Source of the DNA: Novosphingobium beihaiense
GTDB lineage: Bacteria > Pseudomonadota > Alphaproteobacteria > Sphingomonadales > Sphingomonadaceae
DNA length: 34,228 bases
Direction of reading: 5' to 3'
Assembly (NCBI RefSeq): GCF_022832375.1
Contig: NZ_JALHLG010000045.1
Span: 1 to 34,228 of the forward strand
Under the pieces are notes generated by a model. It saw nothing but the letters and a program-made list of their open reading frames with translations, was not told the DNA's origin and ran no database searches. Shown in pieces: positions 16,358 through 25,402 of this stretch. Within the stretch, counting starts at the first letter, position 1. Every line of letters begins with the position of its first letter. A program made the position numbers and the translations under genes.

Positions 16358-16804
16358 ATGGCCGCAGCGCTTTCCGAACAGACCATCGCCACCGTCAAGG
16401 CGACGGCGCCCGCGCTGCAGGCGCACGGCGTCGCGATCACCACGCGTATGTACGAGCGTCTGTTCACGAACGGGGCGGTGAAGGCGATGTTCGATCAGGC
16501 GGCACAGGAATCGGGGGAGCAGCCGCGCCGCCTTGCCGCTGCGATCCTGGCCTATGCGCAGAATGTGGACAAGCTGCAGAACCTCGATGCGCCGGTGCGC
16601 CGCATGGTGGAGCGGCATTGCGATACCGGGGTGAAGGCAGAGCACTATCCGCTTGTGGCCGAAGCGCTGCTGCCCGCGATCCGCGACGTGCTGGGTGACG
16701 CTGCTACCGATGAGGTTCTCGCCGCGTGGGGAGAGGCCTACTGGTTCCTCGCCGATATCCTGATCGCCAAGGAAGCCGCGCTTTACGAAGAACGGGCGGC
16801 CTGA
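16358..16804 (+). CDS. Single-domain flavohaemoglobin-like globin
   Basis: 148 aa from the ATG at 16358, with GGAG about 8 nt upstream. It aligns with the N-terminal globin domain of Hmp (SEQTIATVKATAPALQAHG) and then stops; no FAD or NAD(P)H domain follows. Key residues are kept: Tyr32 (B10), Phe45 (CD1), Gln55 at distal E7, proximal His87 (F8), and the Tyr97/Glu139 pair that supports NO dioxygenation in Hmp. It is therefore expected to bind haem and detoxify or buffer NO, using a separate reductase. It is divergent from an NsrR-like gene with two operators, so induction by NO is likely. Vitreoscilla-type oxygen-binding globins are the alternative. Confidence 0.9.
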   Translation: MAAALSEQTIATVKATAPALQAHGVAITTRMYERLFTNGAVKAMFDQAAQESGEQPRRLAAAILAYAQNVDKLQNLDAPVRRMVERHCDTGVKAEHYPLVAEALLPAIRDVLGDAATDEVLAAWGEAYWFLADILIAKEAALYEERAA

Positions 16805-16871
16805 CAGGCGCCGCATCTGGCACGAAACTGGCATCGGGCTTCCCGTCCTTTCAAACTGACCGGGAAACCCG

Positions 16872-17078
16872 ATGCCCCTGTACGATTTCCACTGCCCCGA
16901 TTGCGCCGCCGATTTCGAACTGCTGATGCGGGCGAGCGATCAGCCGGTCTGCCCCACATGCGGAAGCACCACGGTCAACAGGCTGATTTCGCGCGTTTCT
17001 CCGCCGGGAAAGTCCAAGGCGATCATTGCTTCCGCGCGGGCGCAGGCGCGGCGCGAAGGGCATTTCAGCAACTTCTGA
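16872..17078 (+). CDS. FmdB-family zinc ribbon protein
   Basis: 68 aa starting MPLYDFHCPDCAADFELLM. It has two zinc knuckles, Cys8-X2-Cys11 and Cys27-X2-Cys30 (CPTCGS), in the layout of the FmdB/CxxC putative regulatory protein family, followed by a basic tail (SARAQARREGHFSNF). Members occur throughout bacteria, but their role is not firmly known. There is no strong ribosome site. It lies 67 bp after the globin gene on the same strand and might be co-transcribed; the next gene converges on it. Cytoplasmic. Confidence 0.82.
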   Translation: MPLYDFHCPDCAADFELLMRASDQPVCPTCGSTTVNRLISRVSPPGKSKAIIASARAQARREGHFSNF

Positions 17079-17144
17079 AGCCGTTCGCCGGTAATTCGGT
17101 AATGTCGTAAACGCGACAATGGCGCGCGGCGCCGGCCTGTCCCG

Positions 17145-17711
17145 TCAGCGCGGGCCGACGCCGCGTGCGAACTGCGCCTGCAGATTGGCCAGCGCCCGCC
17201 GCGAAATTGGAGAGAGCTTACGCGCGGGCTTGCCCTTGCGCAGCGCCTTGCGGTCCTTCTCTGCAGGCTCGACCACGCGCACCCGCACCGCCGCCTTGCC
17301 TTTCACCCGCACGCCCAGCAGTTCGGCCGCGCCGCGCGACAGATCGATGATCCGCTGGCTATCGCCGAACGGCCCCCGGTCGTTCACCCGCACGAGGATC
17401 CGCTGCCCGGTATCGAGCGAGGTCACTTCGACATAGCTGGGCAGCGGCAGCGTCTTGTGCGCAGCGGTGATCCAGCTGGGGCGGAAGCGTTCGCCATTGG
17501 CGGTCTGGTTCCCGCTCTCGTTGCCGTACCATGTGGCATAGCCGAGCATATCGTACCCCGGCTGGCGCTGCGGGGCATAAGTGACGCCGCGGATCGTATA
17601 GGGCCGCCCGATCCGCACCGGCGTATCGCTGACCGGCCGGTAATGCACTCCGGCTCCGCAGGCGGAGAGGGAAAGGGCCAGCAGGGCGGGGACAAGGAGC
17701 CGGATCCGCAT
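17145..17711 (-). CDS. rlpA: RlpA-family lipoprotein (double-psi beta-barrel)
   Basis: Septal-ring RlpA-like protein, 188 aa, outer-membrane lipoprotein by its signal (MRIRLLVPALLALSLSAC, lipobox LSAC with Cys18). The RlpA barrel spans about residues 55-150: GYATWYGNESGNQTANGERF, ITAAHKTLPLPSYVEVTSL, ILVRVNDRGPF, IIDLSRGAAELLGV. In Pseudomonas, RlpA is a lytic transglycosylase acting on denuded glycan strands; here there is no C-terminal SPOR domain, only a basic tail. The start is 3 bp after the M28 peptidase stop, so the two genes form one transcript. A second RlpA-like gene lies at 27042-27509. Confidence 0.9.
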   Translation of the reverse strand: MRIRLLVPALLALSLSACGAGVHYRPVSDTPVRIGRPYTIRGVTYAPQRQPGYDMLGYATWYGNESGNQTANGERFRPSWITAAHKTLPLPSYVEVTSLDTGQRILVRVNDRGPFGDSQRIIDLSRGAAELLGVRVKGKAAVRVRVVEPAEKDRKALRKGKPARKLSPISRRALANLQAQFARGVGPR

Positions 17712-17714
17712 GAG

Positions 17715-19379
<1,665 letters not shown>

Positions 19380-19458
19380 GGGCTTATCCTAGTCTCCCGC
19401 GCTGCGGGCGCAAGGACCGCCGGAGGGCGTGCCATGCGGTTGTGCACGGCTGTGTTCG

Positions 19459-19872
19459 CTATTTCCGCTTCGGGCTGGGGCAGAGTTTCCTGTCACCGCG
19501 TTTGCAGGCGGCGGCGGTCTTTTCCCATGCGGCGTAGTCGGTCCGATACTGGTCTTCGGCTTTCTGATGGGCCGCCAGTGCCGCGGAATAGGCGGCATTG
19601 TCGCGCAGCCTTTGCATCTTGGCGCGGCTTGCGGCCGCGTCATGCGCTTTGCGGCTGGCGGTGCTGGTTTCCTGCCATTTGCGTGCAAGGCGCGCCTGTT
19701 CGAGGTTGAGCGCCTTGCGCCGGGCCTCGGGATCTCCGGACTCGGGGCCGGTGTCTGCTGGGCCGGTGGCGGCGGGAGGCTGGGCCTTCGCGGGCGTGGC
19801 GGCCAGTGGCTGTGCGATCAGCAGCATGGCTCCGCAAACCGGCAGGAGGATGTGCAGGCGGGGTGCCTTCAT
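19459..19872 (-). CDS. Exported coiled-coil-like protein with C-terminal AC-X7-C motif (second of a pair)
   Basis: 137 aa from the ATG at 19872, which overlaps the stop of the upstream gene (ATGA), so translation is coupled. A signal peptide (MKAPRLHILLPVCGAMLLIAQPLAA) is followed by an Ala/Pro-rich linker and a long charged helical stretch (KALNLEQARLARKWQETS, then QRLRDNAAYSAALAAHQKAEDQY). The end, YAAWEKTAAACKRGDRKLC, matches the end of its neighbour (MAEWRRDVAACRAGYYEHC), so the two are diverged tandem paralogues. The two cysteines could form a disulphide in the periplasm. I do not know a named family. Confidence 0.72.
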   Translation of the reverse strand: MKAPRLHILLPVCGAMLLIAQPLAATPAKAQPPAATGPADTGPESGDPEARRKALNLEQARLARKWQETSTASRKAHDAAASRAKMQRLRDNAAYSAALAAHQKAEDQYRTDYAAWEKTAAACKRGDRKLCPSPKRK

Positions 19873-20243
19873 CGCGCGCAGTGTTCGTAGTACCCCGCGC
19901 GGCAGGCGGCAACGTCGCGGCGCCATTCGGCCATCGCCGCTTCGTACTCGCTGTGCGCATCGCTGTAGGCGCGCCGGTCCGCTTCGTAGGCAGGCGCTTC
20001 GTAACGGTTGTTCCCCCGCGCGCGGCGGTAGGCGTCCCAGCCTTCGGCGTAGCGGGCATCGCGTTCGCGCACGTAGGCGATCTGGTCTTCGTTGAGCTGC
20101 TTGATAATGGCCTTGTCGCGTGCGCGCGCCTCGGCCGTGCGCATGGCCGGATCTCTGGGATCGTCGGCCCTTGCCGGTGCTTGTCCCAACCCTGCCGCGA
20201 AAGCCAGCGCGCAAAGCGCGGGCGCGAAGTGCGATACCCTCAT
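19869..20243 (-). CDS. Exported small protein with C-terminal AC-X7-C motif (first of a pair)
   Basis: 124 aa starting MRVSHFAPALCALAFAAGLG, a clear signal peptide ending near APARA. The mature part is charged and helical: ARARDKAIIKQLNEDQIAYV, RERDARYAEGWDAYRRARG, then SEYEAAMAEWRRDVAACRAG and a final YYEHCAR. It shares the W-X(n)-A-C-X7-C ending with the overlapping downstream gene. Similar short exported proteins occur unnamed in sphingomonads as far as I can recall. It diverges from uvrA with a 153-bp gap. The function is unknown; a periplasmic or envelope role is inferred only from the signal peptide. Confidence 0.75.
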   Translation of the reverse strand: MRVSHFAPALCALAFAAGLGQAPARADDPRDPAMRTAEARARDKAIIKQLNEDQIAYVRERDARYAEGWDAYRRARGNNRYEAPAYEADRRAYSDAHSEYEAAMAEWRRDVAACRAGYYEHCAR

Positions 20244-20370
20244 GTCCGTCCCGGTCCTTTTGTCCCTTGGCTGCGATCATGCCGCCGTACCGCAGGCAAG
20301 GCAAAGGGATTGCGATGAGCTGTTGCGTGCCCATCTGTGAAGTCCCGTCCCGGCGCCTCTTGCAGGACGC

Positions 20371-20385
20371 GAACAAATCTGGAAC
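20371..20385. promoter_or_regulatory. LexA box (SOS operator) of uvrA
   Basis: GAAC-AAATCTG-GAAC is an exact match to the alphaproteobacterial LexA site GTTC-N7-GTTC read on the other strand. It ends 11 nt before the uvrA ATG, where repressor would block transcription start or early elongation. No Shine-Dalgarno separates it from the ATG. Confidence 0.85.
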
Positions 20386-20396
20386 ACAGCCTTTCC

Positions 20397-23369
20397 ATGA
20401 GTCTCTCCCACATCACGGTACGCGGCGCGCGCGAGCATAACCTCAAGGGTTTCGATATCGAGCTTCCGCGCGAGAAGCTGATTGTCATCACCGGGCTTTC
20501 GGGTTCGGGCAAGTCGAGCCTTGCGTTCGATACGATCTATGCCGAGGGGCAGCGGCGCTATGTGGAGAGCCTCTCCGCTTATGCGCGCCAGTTTCTGGAG
20601 ATGATGCAGAAGCCCGATGTCGAGCATATCGACGGGCTTTCCCCCGCGATCTCGATCGAGCAGAAGACCACCAGCCGCAACCCGCGTTCCACCGTGGCGA
20701 CGGTGACCGAGATCTGGGACTACATGCGCCTGCTCTGGGCGCGGGTGGGTGTGCCCTATTCGCCTGCCACCGGTTTGCCGATCGAGGCGCAGACGGTGTC
20801 CAACATGGTGGACCGGGTGATGGCGCTGCCCGAAGGCACGCGGCTCTATCTGCTCGCGCCGGTGGTGCGCGGGCGCAAGGGGGAATACCGCAAGGAACTG
20901 GCCGAGTGGCAGAAGGCAGGCTACACCCGCGTGCGGATCGACGGCGAACTCTACCAGATCGAGGACGCCCCCGCGCTCGACAAGAAGTACAAGCACGACA
21001 TCGAAGTGGTGGTGGACCGCATCGCCGTGAAGGACGGCATCCAGACGCGGCTGGCCGACAGCTTCGAACAGGCGCTCAAGCTGGCCGAGGGGCTGGCCTA
21101 TGCCGATCTGGCGGACAAGACGGTGGCTGAGGTGATGGGCCCTTCGACAAGCTCAGGGCGAGCGGAGGGTGGTTCTGAAACCAGTCCCGCTCAGCCTGAG
21201 CCTGTCGAAGGCCGCGCACAGGGTAAGAACCTCAAGGGCGCAGGCCTCCCCCCCAACCGCATCGTCTTCAGCGAAAAGTTCGCCTGCCCGGTCTCCGGCT
21301 TCACGATCGAGGAGATCGAGCCGCGCCTGTTCTCGTTCAACGCGCCGCAGGGGGCCTGTCCGGCCTGCGACGGGCTGGGCGAGAAGCTACTGTTCGATCC
21401 GCAACTGGTGGTCCCGAACGAGGCCCTTACGCTGAAGCAGGGCGCTATCGTGCCCTGGGCCAAGTCCAATCCGCCCAGCCCTTATTACATGCAGGTGCTC
21501 TCCAGCCTCGCCGCGCATTTCGGGTTCGATCTCACCACGCCCTGGCACGATCTGCCCAAGGAAGTGCGTATCGTCATTCTCTATGGCACCGCGGGCGCGC
21601 CGGTGCCGCTGACGTTCAAGGACGGGCGCAAGGAATATACCGTCACCAAGCCGTTCGAAGGCGTGATCGGCAATCTCAACCGACGCATGATCCAGACCGA
21701 CTCTGCGTGGATGCGCGAGGAGCTTTCCAAGTTCCAGACCGCGCAGCCCTGCGAAGTGTGCGACGGCAAGCGCCTCAAGCCCGAGGCGCTCAGCGTCAAG
21801 ATCGCGGGCAGCGACATTGCCGATGCCGCACGGCTTTCGGTGGCCGATGCCTTCGCATGGTTCGGTGCGCTGGAGGGCAAGCTCACCAGCCAGCAGCAGC
21901 AGATCGCCAAGGCCATCCTGAAAGAGATCAACGAGAGGCTCGGCTTCCTCAACAACGTCGGGCTCGACTACCTCAACCTTGACCGCACGAGCGGCACGCT
22001 TTCGGGCGGGGAGAGCCAGCGCATCCGGCTCGCCAGCCAGATCGGCTCGGGGCTGTCGGGCGTGCTCTACGTGCTCGACGAGCCCAGCATCGGCCTCCAC
22101 CAGCGCGACAACGACCGGCTGCTGGAAACGCTCAAGCGCCTGCGCGACCTTGGCAACACGGTGATCGTGGTCGAGCATGACGAGGACGCGATCCGCACCG
22201 CCGATCATGTGGTGGACCTCGGCCCCGGCGCGGGCGTCCACGGGGGCGAGGTGGTGGCCGAAGGCACGCTCAAGCAAGTGTTGAAAAGCAAGACCAGCCT
22301 CACCGCCCAATACCTCAACGGCACCCGCCGGATCGAGGTGCCCGAGACGCGCCGCAAGGGCAACGGCCACTTCGTCACCGTGGAGAACGCGCGCGCCAAC
22401 AACCTCACCGGGGTGACGGCGAAGTTCCCGCTCGGTACCTTCTGCTGCGTCACCGGGGTTTCCGGCTCGGGCAAGTCCAGCCTCACGCTCGACACGCTCC
22501 ACGCCGCCGCGGCGCGCACGCTGAACGGGGCGCGGGTGATCGCCGGGCCGCATGACCGCGTGACCGGCCTTGAAATGTGCGACAAGGTGATCGAGATCGA
22601 CCAGTCCCCGATCGGCCGCACCCCGCGCTCCAACCCGGCCACTTACACCGGCGCCTTCACCCAGATCCGCGACTGGTTCGCGGGCCTGCCGGAATCGGAA
22701 GCGCGCGGCTACAAGCCCGGGCGCTTCAGCTTCAACGTCAAGGGCGGCCGGTGCGAGGCGTGCCAGGGCGACGGCCTGATCAAGATCGAGATGCACTTCC
22801 TGCCCGACGTCTATGTGACGTGCGAGGAATGCCACGGCAAGCGCTACAACCGCGAGACGCTGGAAGTGAAGTTCAAGGGCCACTCGATCGCCGACGTGCT
22901 CGACATGACGATCGAGGACGCGGAAGAGTTCTTCAAGGCGGTGCCGCCGATCCGCGACAAGATGCACATGCTGAACGAAGTGGGCCTCGGCTACGTCAAG
23001 GTGGGCCAGCAGGCGACGACGCTATCGGGCGGCGAGGCCCAGCGCGTGAAACTCGCCAAGGAACTCGCCCGCCGCTCGACCGGGCAGACGCTCTACATCC
23101 TCGACGAGCCGACCACCGGCCTCCACTTCGAGGACGTGCGCAAACTGCTCGAAGTGCTCCACCGCCTTGTCGACCAGGGCAATTCGGTGGTGGTGATCGA
23201 ACACAACCTCGACGTGATCAAGACCGCCGACTGGATCATCGACCTCGGCCCCGAAGGCGGCGTGCGCGGCGGGGAGATCATTGCCGCTGGCACACCCGAA
23301 CAGATCGTCAAGGAACCGAGATCCTTTACCGGGCACTACCTCAAGCCCTTGCTCGACGTGCGGCAATGA
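20397..23369 (+). CDS. uvrA: Excinuclease ABC subunit A, with an in-frame REP insertion
   Basis: DNA damage recognition ATPase of nucleotide excision repair; works with UvrB and UvrC. 990 aa from the ATG at 20397 (MSLSHITVRGAREHNLKGFD). Two ABC modules: Walker A GLSGSGKS (33-40) and GVSGSGKS (687-694), each with its LSGGE signature. The first zinc motif is C297-X2-S300...C321-X2-C324, with one Cys replaced by Ser (CPVSG), which I recall as usual in alphaproteobacteria. The second zinc motif is complete (CEACQGDG...CEECHGKRYN). Residues 248-273 are encoded by a palindromic repeat and are foreign to UvrA; they sit just after the UvrB-binding region, before the first zinc module. A LexA box lies upstream and a diverged uvrA tail lies downstream. 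Confidence 0.97.
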   Translation: MSLSHITVRGAREHNLKGFDIELPREKLIVITGLSGSGKSSLAFDTIYAEGQRRYVESLSAYARQFLEMMQKPDVEHIDGLSPAISIEQKTTSRNPRSTVATVTEIWDYMRLLWARVGVPYSPATGLPIEAQTVSNMVDRVMALPEGTRLYLLAPVVRGRKGEYRKELAEWQKAGYTRVRIDGELYQIEDAPALDKKYKHDIEVVVDRIAVKDGIQTRLADSFEQALKLAEGLAYADLADKTVAEVMGPSTSSGRAEGGSETSPAQPEPVEGRAQGKNLKGAGLPPNRIVFSEKFACPVSGFTIEEIEPRLFSFNAPQGACPACDGLGEKLLFDPQLVVPNEALTLKQGAIVPWAKSNPPSPYYMQVLSSLAAHFGFDLTTPWHDLPKEVRIVILYGTAGAPVPLTFKDGRKEYTVTKPFEGVIGNLNRRMIQTDSAWMREELSKFQTAQPCEVCDGKRLKPEALSVKIAGSDIADAARLSVADAFAWFGALEGKLTSQQQQIAKAILKEINERLGFLNNVGLDYLNLDRTSGTLSGGESQRIRLASQIGSGLSGVLYVLDEPSIGLHQRDNDRLLETLKRLRDLGNTVIVVEHDEDAIRTADHVVDLGPGAGVHGGEVVAEGTLKQVLKSKTSLTAQYLNGTRRIEVPETRRKGNGHFVTVENARANNLTGVTAKFPLGTFCCVTGVSGSGKSSLTLDTLHAAAARTLNGARVIAGPHDRVTGLEMCDKVIEIDQSPIGRTPRSNPATYTGAFTQIRDWFAGLPESEARGYKPGRFSFNVKGGRCEACQGDGLIKIEMHFLPDVYVTCEECHGKRYNRETLEVKFKGHSIADVLDMTIEDAEEFFKAVPPIRDKMHMLNEVGLGYVKVGQQATTLSGGEAQRVKLAKELARRSTGQTLYILDEPTTGLHFEDVRKLLEVLHRLVDQGNSVVVIEHNLDVIKTADWIIDLGPEGGVRGGEIIAAGTPEQIVKEPRSFTGHYLKPLLDVRQ
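21138..21215 (+). repeat. Palindromic (REP-like) element inside uvrA
   Basis: 78 bp, 26 codons, bounded by imperfect inverted arms beginning CCTTCGACAAGCTCAGG and ending CCTGAGCCTGTCGAAGG. It encodes GPSTSSGRAEGG...PEPVEGR in frame, with no stop. I recognise the CTTCGACAAGCTCAGG arm as a common intergenic repeat in sphingomonads; finding it inside a coding frame is unusual. Confidence 0.85.
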
Positions 23370-23375
23370 TGCCTG

Positions 23376-23393
23376 CCCCCGCGAAGGCGGGGG
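23376..23393. repeat. Short GC hairpin after uvrA (REP-like)
   Basis: CCCCCGC-GAAG-GCGGGGG, 7-bp perfect stem with a tetraloop, 6 nt after the uvrA stop. It separates uvrA from the uvrA-like remnant. No T tract follows. Confidence 0.6.
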
Positions 23394-23398
23394 TGGCG

Positions 23399-23476
23399 GA
23401 GGGGACGCCGGAAGAGGTGGTGCAGAACCCGCGCTCGTTCACGGGGCATTATTTGAAGCCGTTGCTGGAGAAGTGA
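23399..23476 (+). pseudogene. Remnant of a second uvrA 3' end
   Basis: The last 24 codons before the TGA at 23474 read GTPEEVVQNPRSFTGHYLKP followed by LLEK, against GTPEQIVKEPRSFTGHYLKP and LLDV at the end of uvrA: 18 of 24 residues agree. By my count 48 of 72 nucleotides agree, with most differences at third positions. It is in a different frame from uvrA and has no start of its own. It looks like the tail of a diverged uvrA copy left after gene replacement or recombination, not a recent duplication. Confidence 0.75.
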
Positions 23477-23482
23477 CAAATC

Positions 23483-23513
23483 CTCCCCGAACTTGCTCGG
23501 GGAGCCTCTTTTT
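23483..23513 (+). terminator. Intrinsic terminator downstream of uvrA
   Basis: CTCCCCGA pairs with TCGGGGAG around the 6-nt loop ACTTGC, followed by CCTCTTTTT. It ends the uvrA transcript just before the restriction-modification genes. The stem shares the CTCCCCG/CGGGGAG signature of the local repeat family. Confidence 0.8.
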
Positions 23514-23662
23514 GGCCAATTTCAGATTTATCCTCTGCAAATATGCCAAACTTGCAGGAGGCATCGGATGTTTTCGTTTAGTCTGGAAACTGCATCCGGA
23601 AGCGATCAATGGCAGGTAGCGTCAGGTTGACAAGGAGTCGAATTTTGCGGAAAGATCTGGTT

Positions 23663-24313
23663 ATGTTCCAAGATCGCAATCTTTCCGAGGCAGGTGCAGA
23701 CCTGTTGGCGTTAGCCAATGGCAAATCATTCGGCACGGTTCTAGCTGATCCGCCGTGGCAATTTCAGAATCGGACCGGAAAAGTGGCGCCTGAGCACAAG
23801 CGCCTCAATCGCTACGGAACGATGACTCTTGATGAAATTTGCGATTTGCCGGTGGCTGATGTCACCGCTGATCCCGCCCATCTGTACCTTTGGGTGCCCA
23901 ATGCGCTGCTGCCTGATGGTCTTCGGGTGATGGAAGCGTGGGGGTTCCGATACATTTCGAACATCGTTTGGCATAAGGTTCGCAAGGATGGCGGCTCCGA
24001 TGGACGCGGCGTCGGCTTCTATTTTCGCAATGTTACGGAACTGTTGTTGTTCGGTGTGCGAGGCAAGAATGCACGAACGCTTGATCCGGGTCGTAGCCAG
24101 GTCAACATGATTCAATCGCGAAAGCGGGAGCACAGTCGGAAGCCTGACGAGCAGTACAAGATTATTGAGGATTGCAGTTGGGGGCCACGGCTCGAAATGT
24201 TCAGCCGTGGCAGCCGCAAGGGCTGGACAGTGTGGGGCAATCAGGCTGACGAGAGTTATGAGCCTACATGGGATACGTACAAGTTCAACTCTCGGGCGAT
24301 TGCGGCAGAATGA
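23663..24313 (+). CDS. MT-A70-family adenine DNA methyltransferase
   Basis: N6-adenine methyltransferase, 216 aa, with the catalytic motif DPPW at residues 29-32 (TVLADPPWQFQNR), then HLYLWVPNALLPDGL and SNIVWHKV, and the basic REHSRKPDEQYKIIE characteristic of MT-A70 enzymes. I chose the ATG at 23663 (GGAAAG 8 nt upstream); the ATG at 23609 with GGAAG 6 nt upstream adds 18 basic residues and cannot be excluded. The stop overlaps the start of a BglII-family endonuclease (ATGA), so this is the protective enzyme of a type II restriction-modification pair. Base composition drops towards AT here, suggesting recent acquisition. The SAM-binding motif is C-terminal, as in the beta-class MunI-like enzymes. 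Confidence 0.9.
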   Translation: MFQDRNLSEAGADLLALANGKSFGTVLADPPWQFQNRTGKVAPEHKRLNRYGTMTLDEICDLPVADVTADPAHLYLWVPNALLPDGLRVMEAWGFRYISNIVWHKVRKDGGSDGRGVGFYFRNVTELLLFGVRGKNARTLDPGRSQVNMIQSRKREHSRKPDEQYKIIEDCSWGPRLEMFSRGSRKGWTVWGNQADESYEPTWDTYKFNSRAIAAE

Positions 24314-25080
24314 CTGACATGGCGGATGACGATGACGTTGAAGAATTTGATGAGGATTTTGAGGGGCAGTTGGATGTCTCTACTGGTAGGGGAGCGGATC
24401 CTAAAGAGTTGGTAGAGGCGATTTTTGGCGCTGAGCTCTGTGAAAAGTTTGAGATTTTCAGTTACCGGAATGCGGCCTCCATTCTAAAGGGAGGGTTTTC
24501 CGCGCACTTTGATAGCATTGTCGCCGGATTAGAGAAATTTAGTATAACAAAGGAGATGATCCGCTTTCCGGGCGGGAGTAAAGGGCAGATTGCAAAATAC
24601 GTTGATACGCTCTTTTTAGAAAGCGAAGGTTGGCGCGAAACCCGAATTTCAGCAGATTTGCATGTGAAACTCCTTCATGCAAAAAAGAAGAATTTAGTGT
24701 TTGATGAATATGTTCGGAACGGTTTTCTTGATGGCCACCGTATTGATTTTTTACGAGGAAGAGTCGCTTTAGACCTTGAATGGAATAGCAAAGATCAGAC
24801 TTATGATCGGGATTTGTATGCGTTTTCTGCATTTTACGATGCTGGGGCTGTCGACGTTGGTGCAATCCTGACACGTGGCTCAAGTCTCGATTCGAATTTC
24901 TTTCGTGGATTGGGAAGGGTTTTAAAGAAAGACGGTACGGAAGGCGCAAAAGAAGTATATAAAAAATTTGGCGCTTCGACTACTTGGATGGGTAAGTTGT
25001 TATACCGTTTGGATGCTGGTCGAAACGGCGGATGTCCTGTACTCGCAATCGGCATAACGCCAAATTGCGTCGTTGATTGA
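24310..25080 (+). CDS. Type II restriction endonuclease, BglII family
   Basis: 256 aa from the ATG at 24310, overlapping the methyltransferase stop by 4 nt. It opens with an acidic stretch, then FEIFSYRNAASILKGGF, a family opening. The core reads RIDFLRGRVALDLEWNSKDQ, where Asp146, Asp155 and Glu157 take the places of the BglII metal residues Asp84, Glu93 and Gln95, a PD-(D/E)XK variant. The family tail KFGASTTWMGKLLYRLDAGR and GGCPVLAIGIT is complete. BglII cuts AGATCT and BstYI cuts RGATCY; the specificity here is probably related but cannot be read from the protein. The gene is markedly AT-richer than its neighbours, a sign of transfer. Confidence 0.9.
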   Translation: MTDMADDDDVEEFDEDFEGQLDVSTGRGADPKELVEAIFGAELCEKFEIFSYRNAASILKGGFSAHFDSIVAGLEKFSITKEMIRFPGGSKGQIAKYVDTLFLESEGWRETRISADLHVKLLHAKKKNLVFDEYVRNGFLDGHRIDFLRGRVALDLEWNSKDQTYDRDLYAFSAFYDAGAVDVGAILTRGSSLDSNFFRGLGRVLKKDGTEGAKEVYKKFGASTTWMGKLLYRLDAGRNGGCPVLAIGITPNCVVD

Positions 25081-25402
25081 ATATTAGAAGTGTGAGCGAT
25101 GATGGTGTCGAAGACATCATTGGCTAATCGTGAGACGGTCATCGACATTACCGAATTCGGGGACGCCTTGCGTGCTGCAAGGCAGAGCTTGACGCCAAGT
25201 CTTGAGCCCACCTTAGCCGCAAGGCACACCGCCGACAGTATGGGGAGCGCGAGGGCGATGGCCCTCGCATTGTCCTTCTTCCCTTCAAACCATTTTCCTA
25301 CAGCCCCCGAACTGCGATAGATGGTTCGTTCACCTCGGCGCCGCCGTCCGGGCCGTGCCGTGGCCTCTTCCTGCGGGTTTCCCGCTTTGTGCGAGGTGGA
25401 CG
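25081..25402 (+). other. Spacer after the restriction-modification genes
   Basis: 322 bp without a gene I can support. It holds the terminator at 25249-25281 and the ribosome site of the next gene. A 73-codon plus frame (25099-25320) runs across the terminator and resembles nothing I know. Composition returns to GC-rich around 25230, probably the right edge of the acquired segment. Confidence 0.5.
25249..25281 (+). terminator. Intrinsic terminator of the restriction-modification operon
   Basis: GCGAGGGC pairs with GCCCTCGC around the tetraloop GATG, followed by the T-rich ATTGTCCTTCTT. It lies about 170 bp past the endonuclease stop and is the first such structure on that strand. Confidence 0.65.

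Noticed and set aside
25099..25320. 73-codon plus frame after the restriction endonuclease
   Set aside because: Crosses the probable terminator at 25249-25281, has no clear ribosome site and resembles nothing I know.
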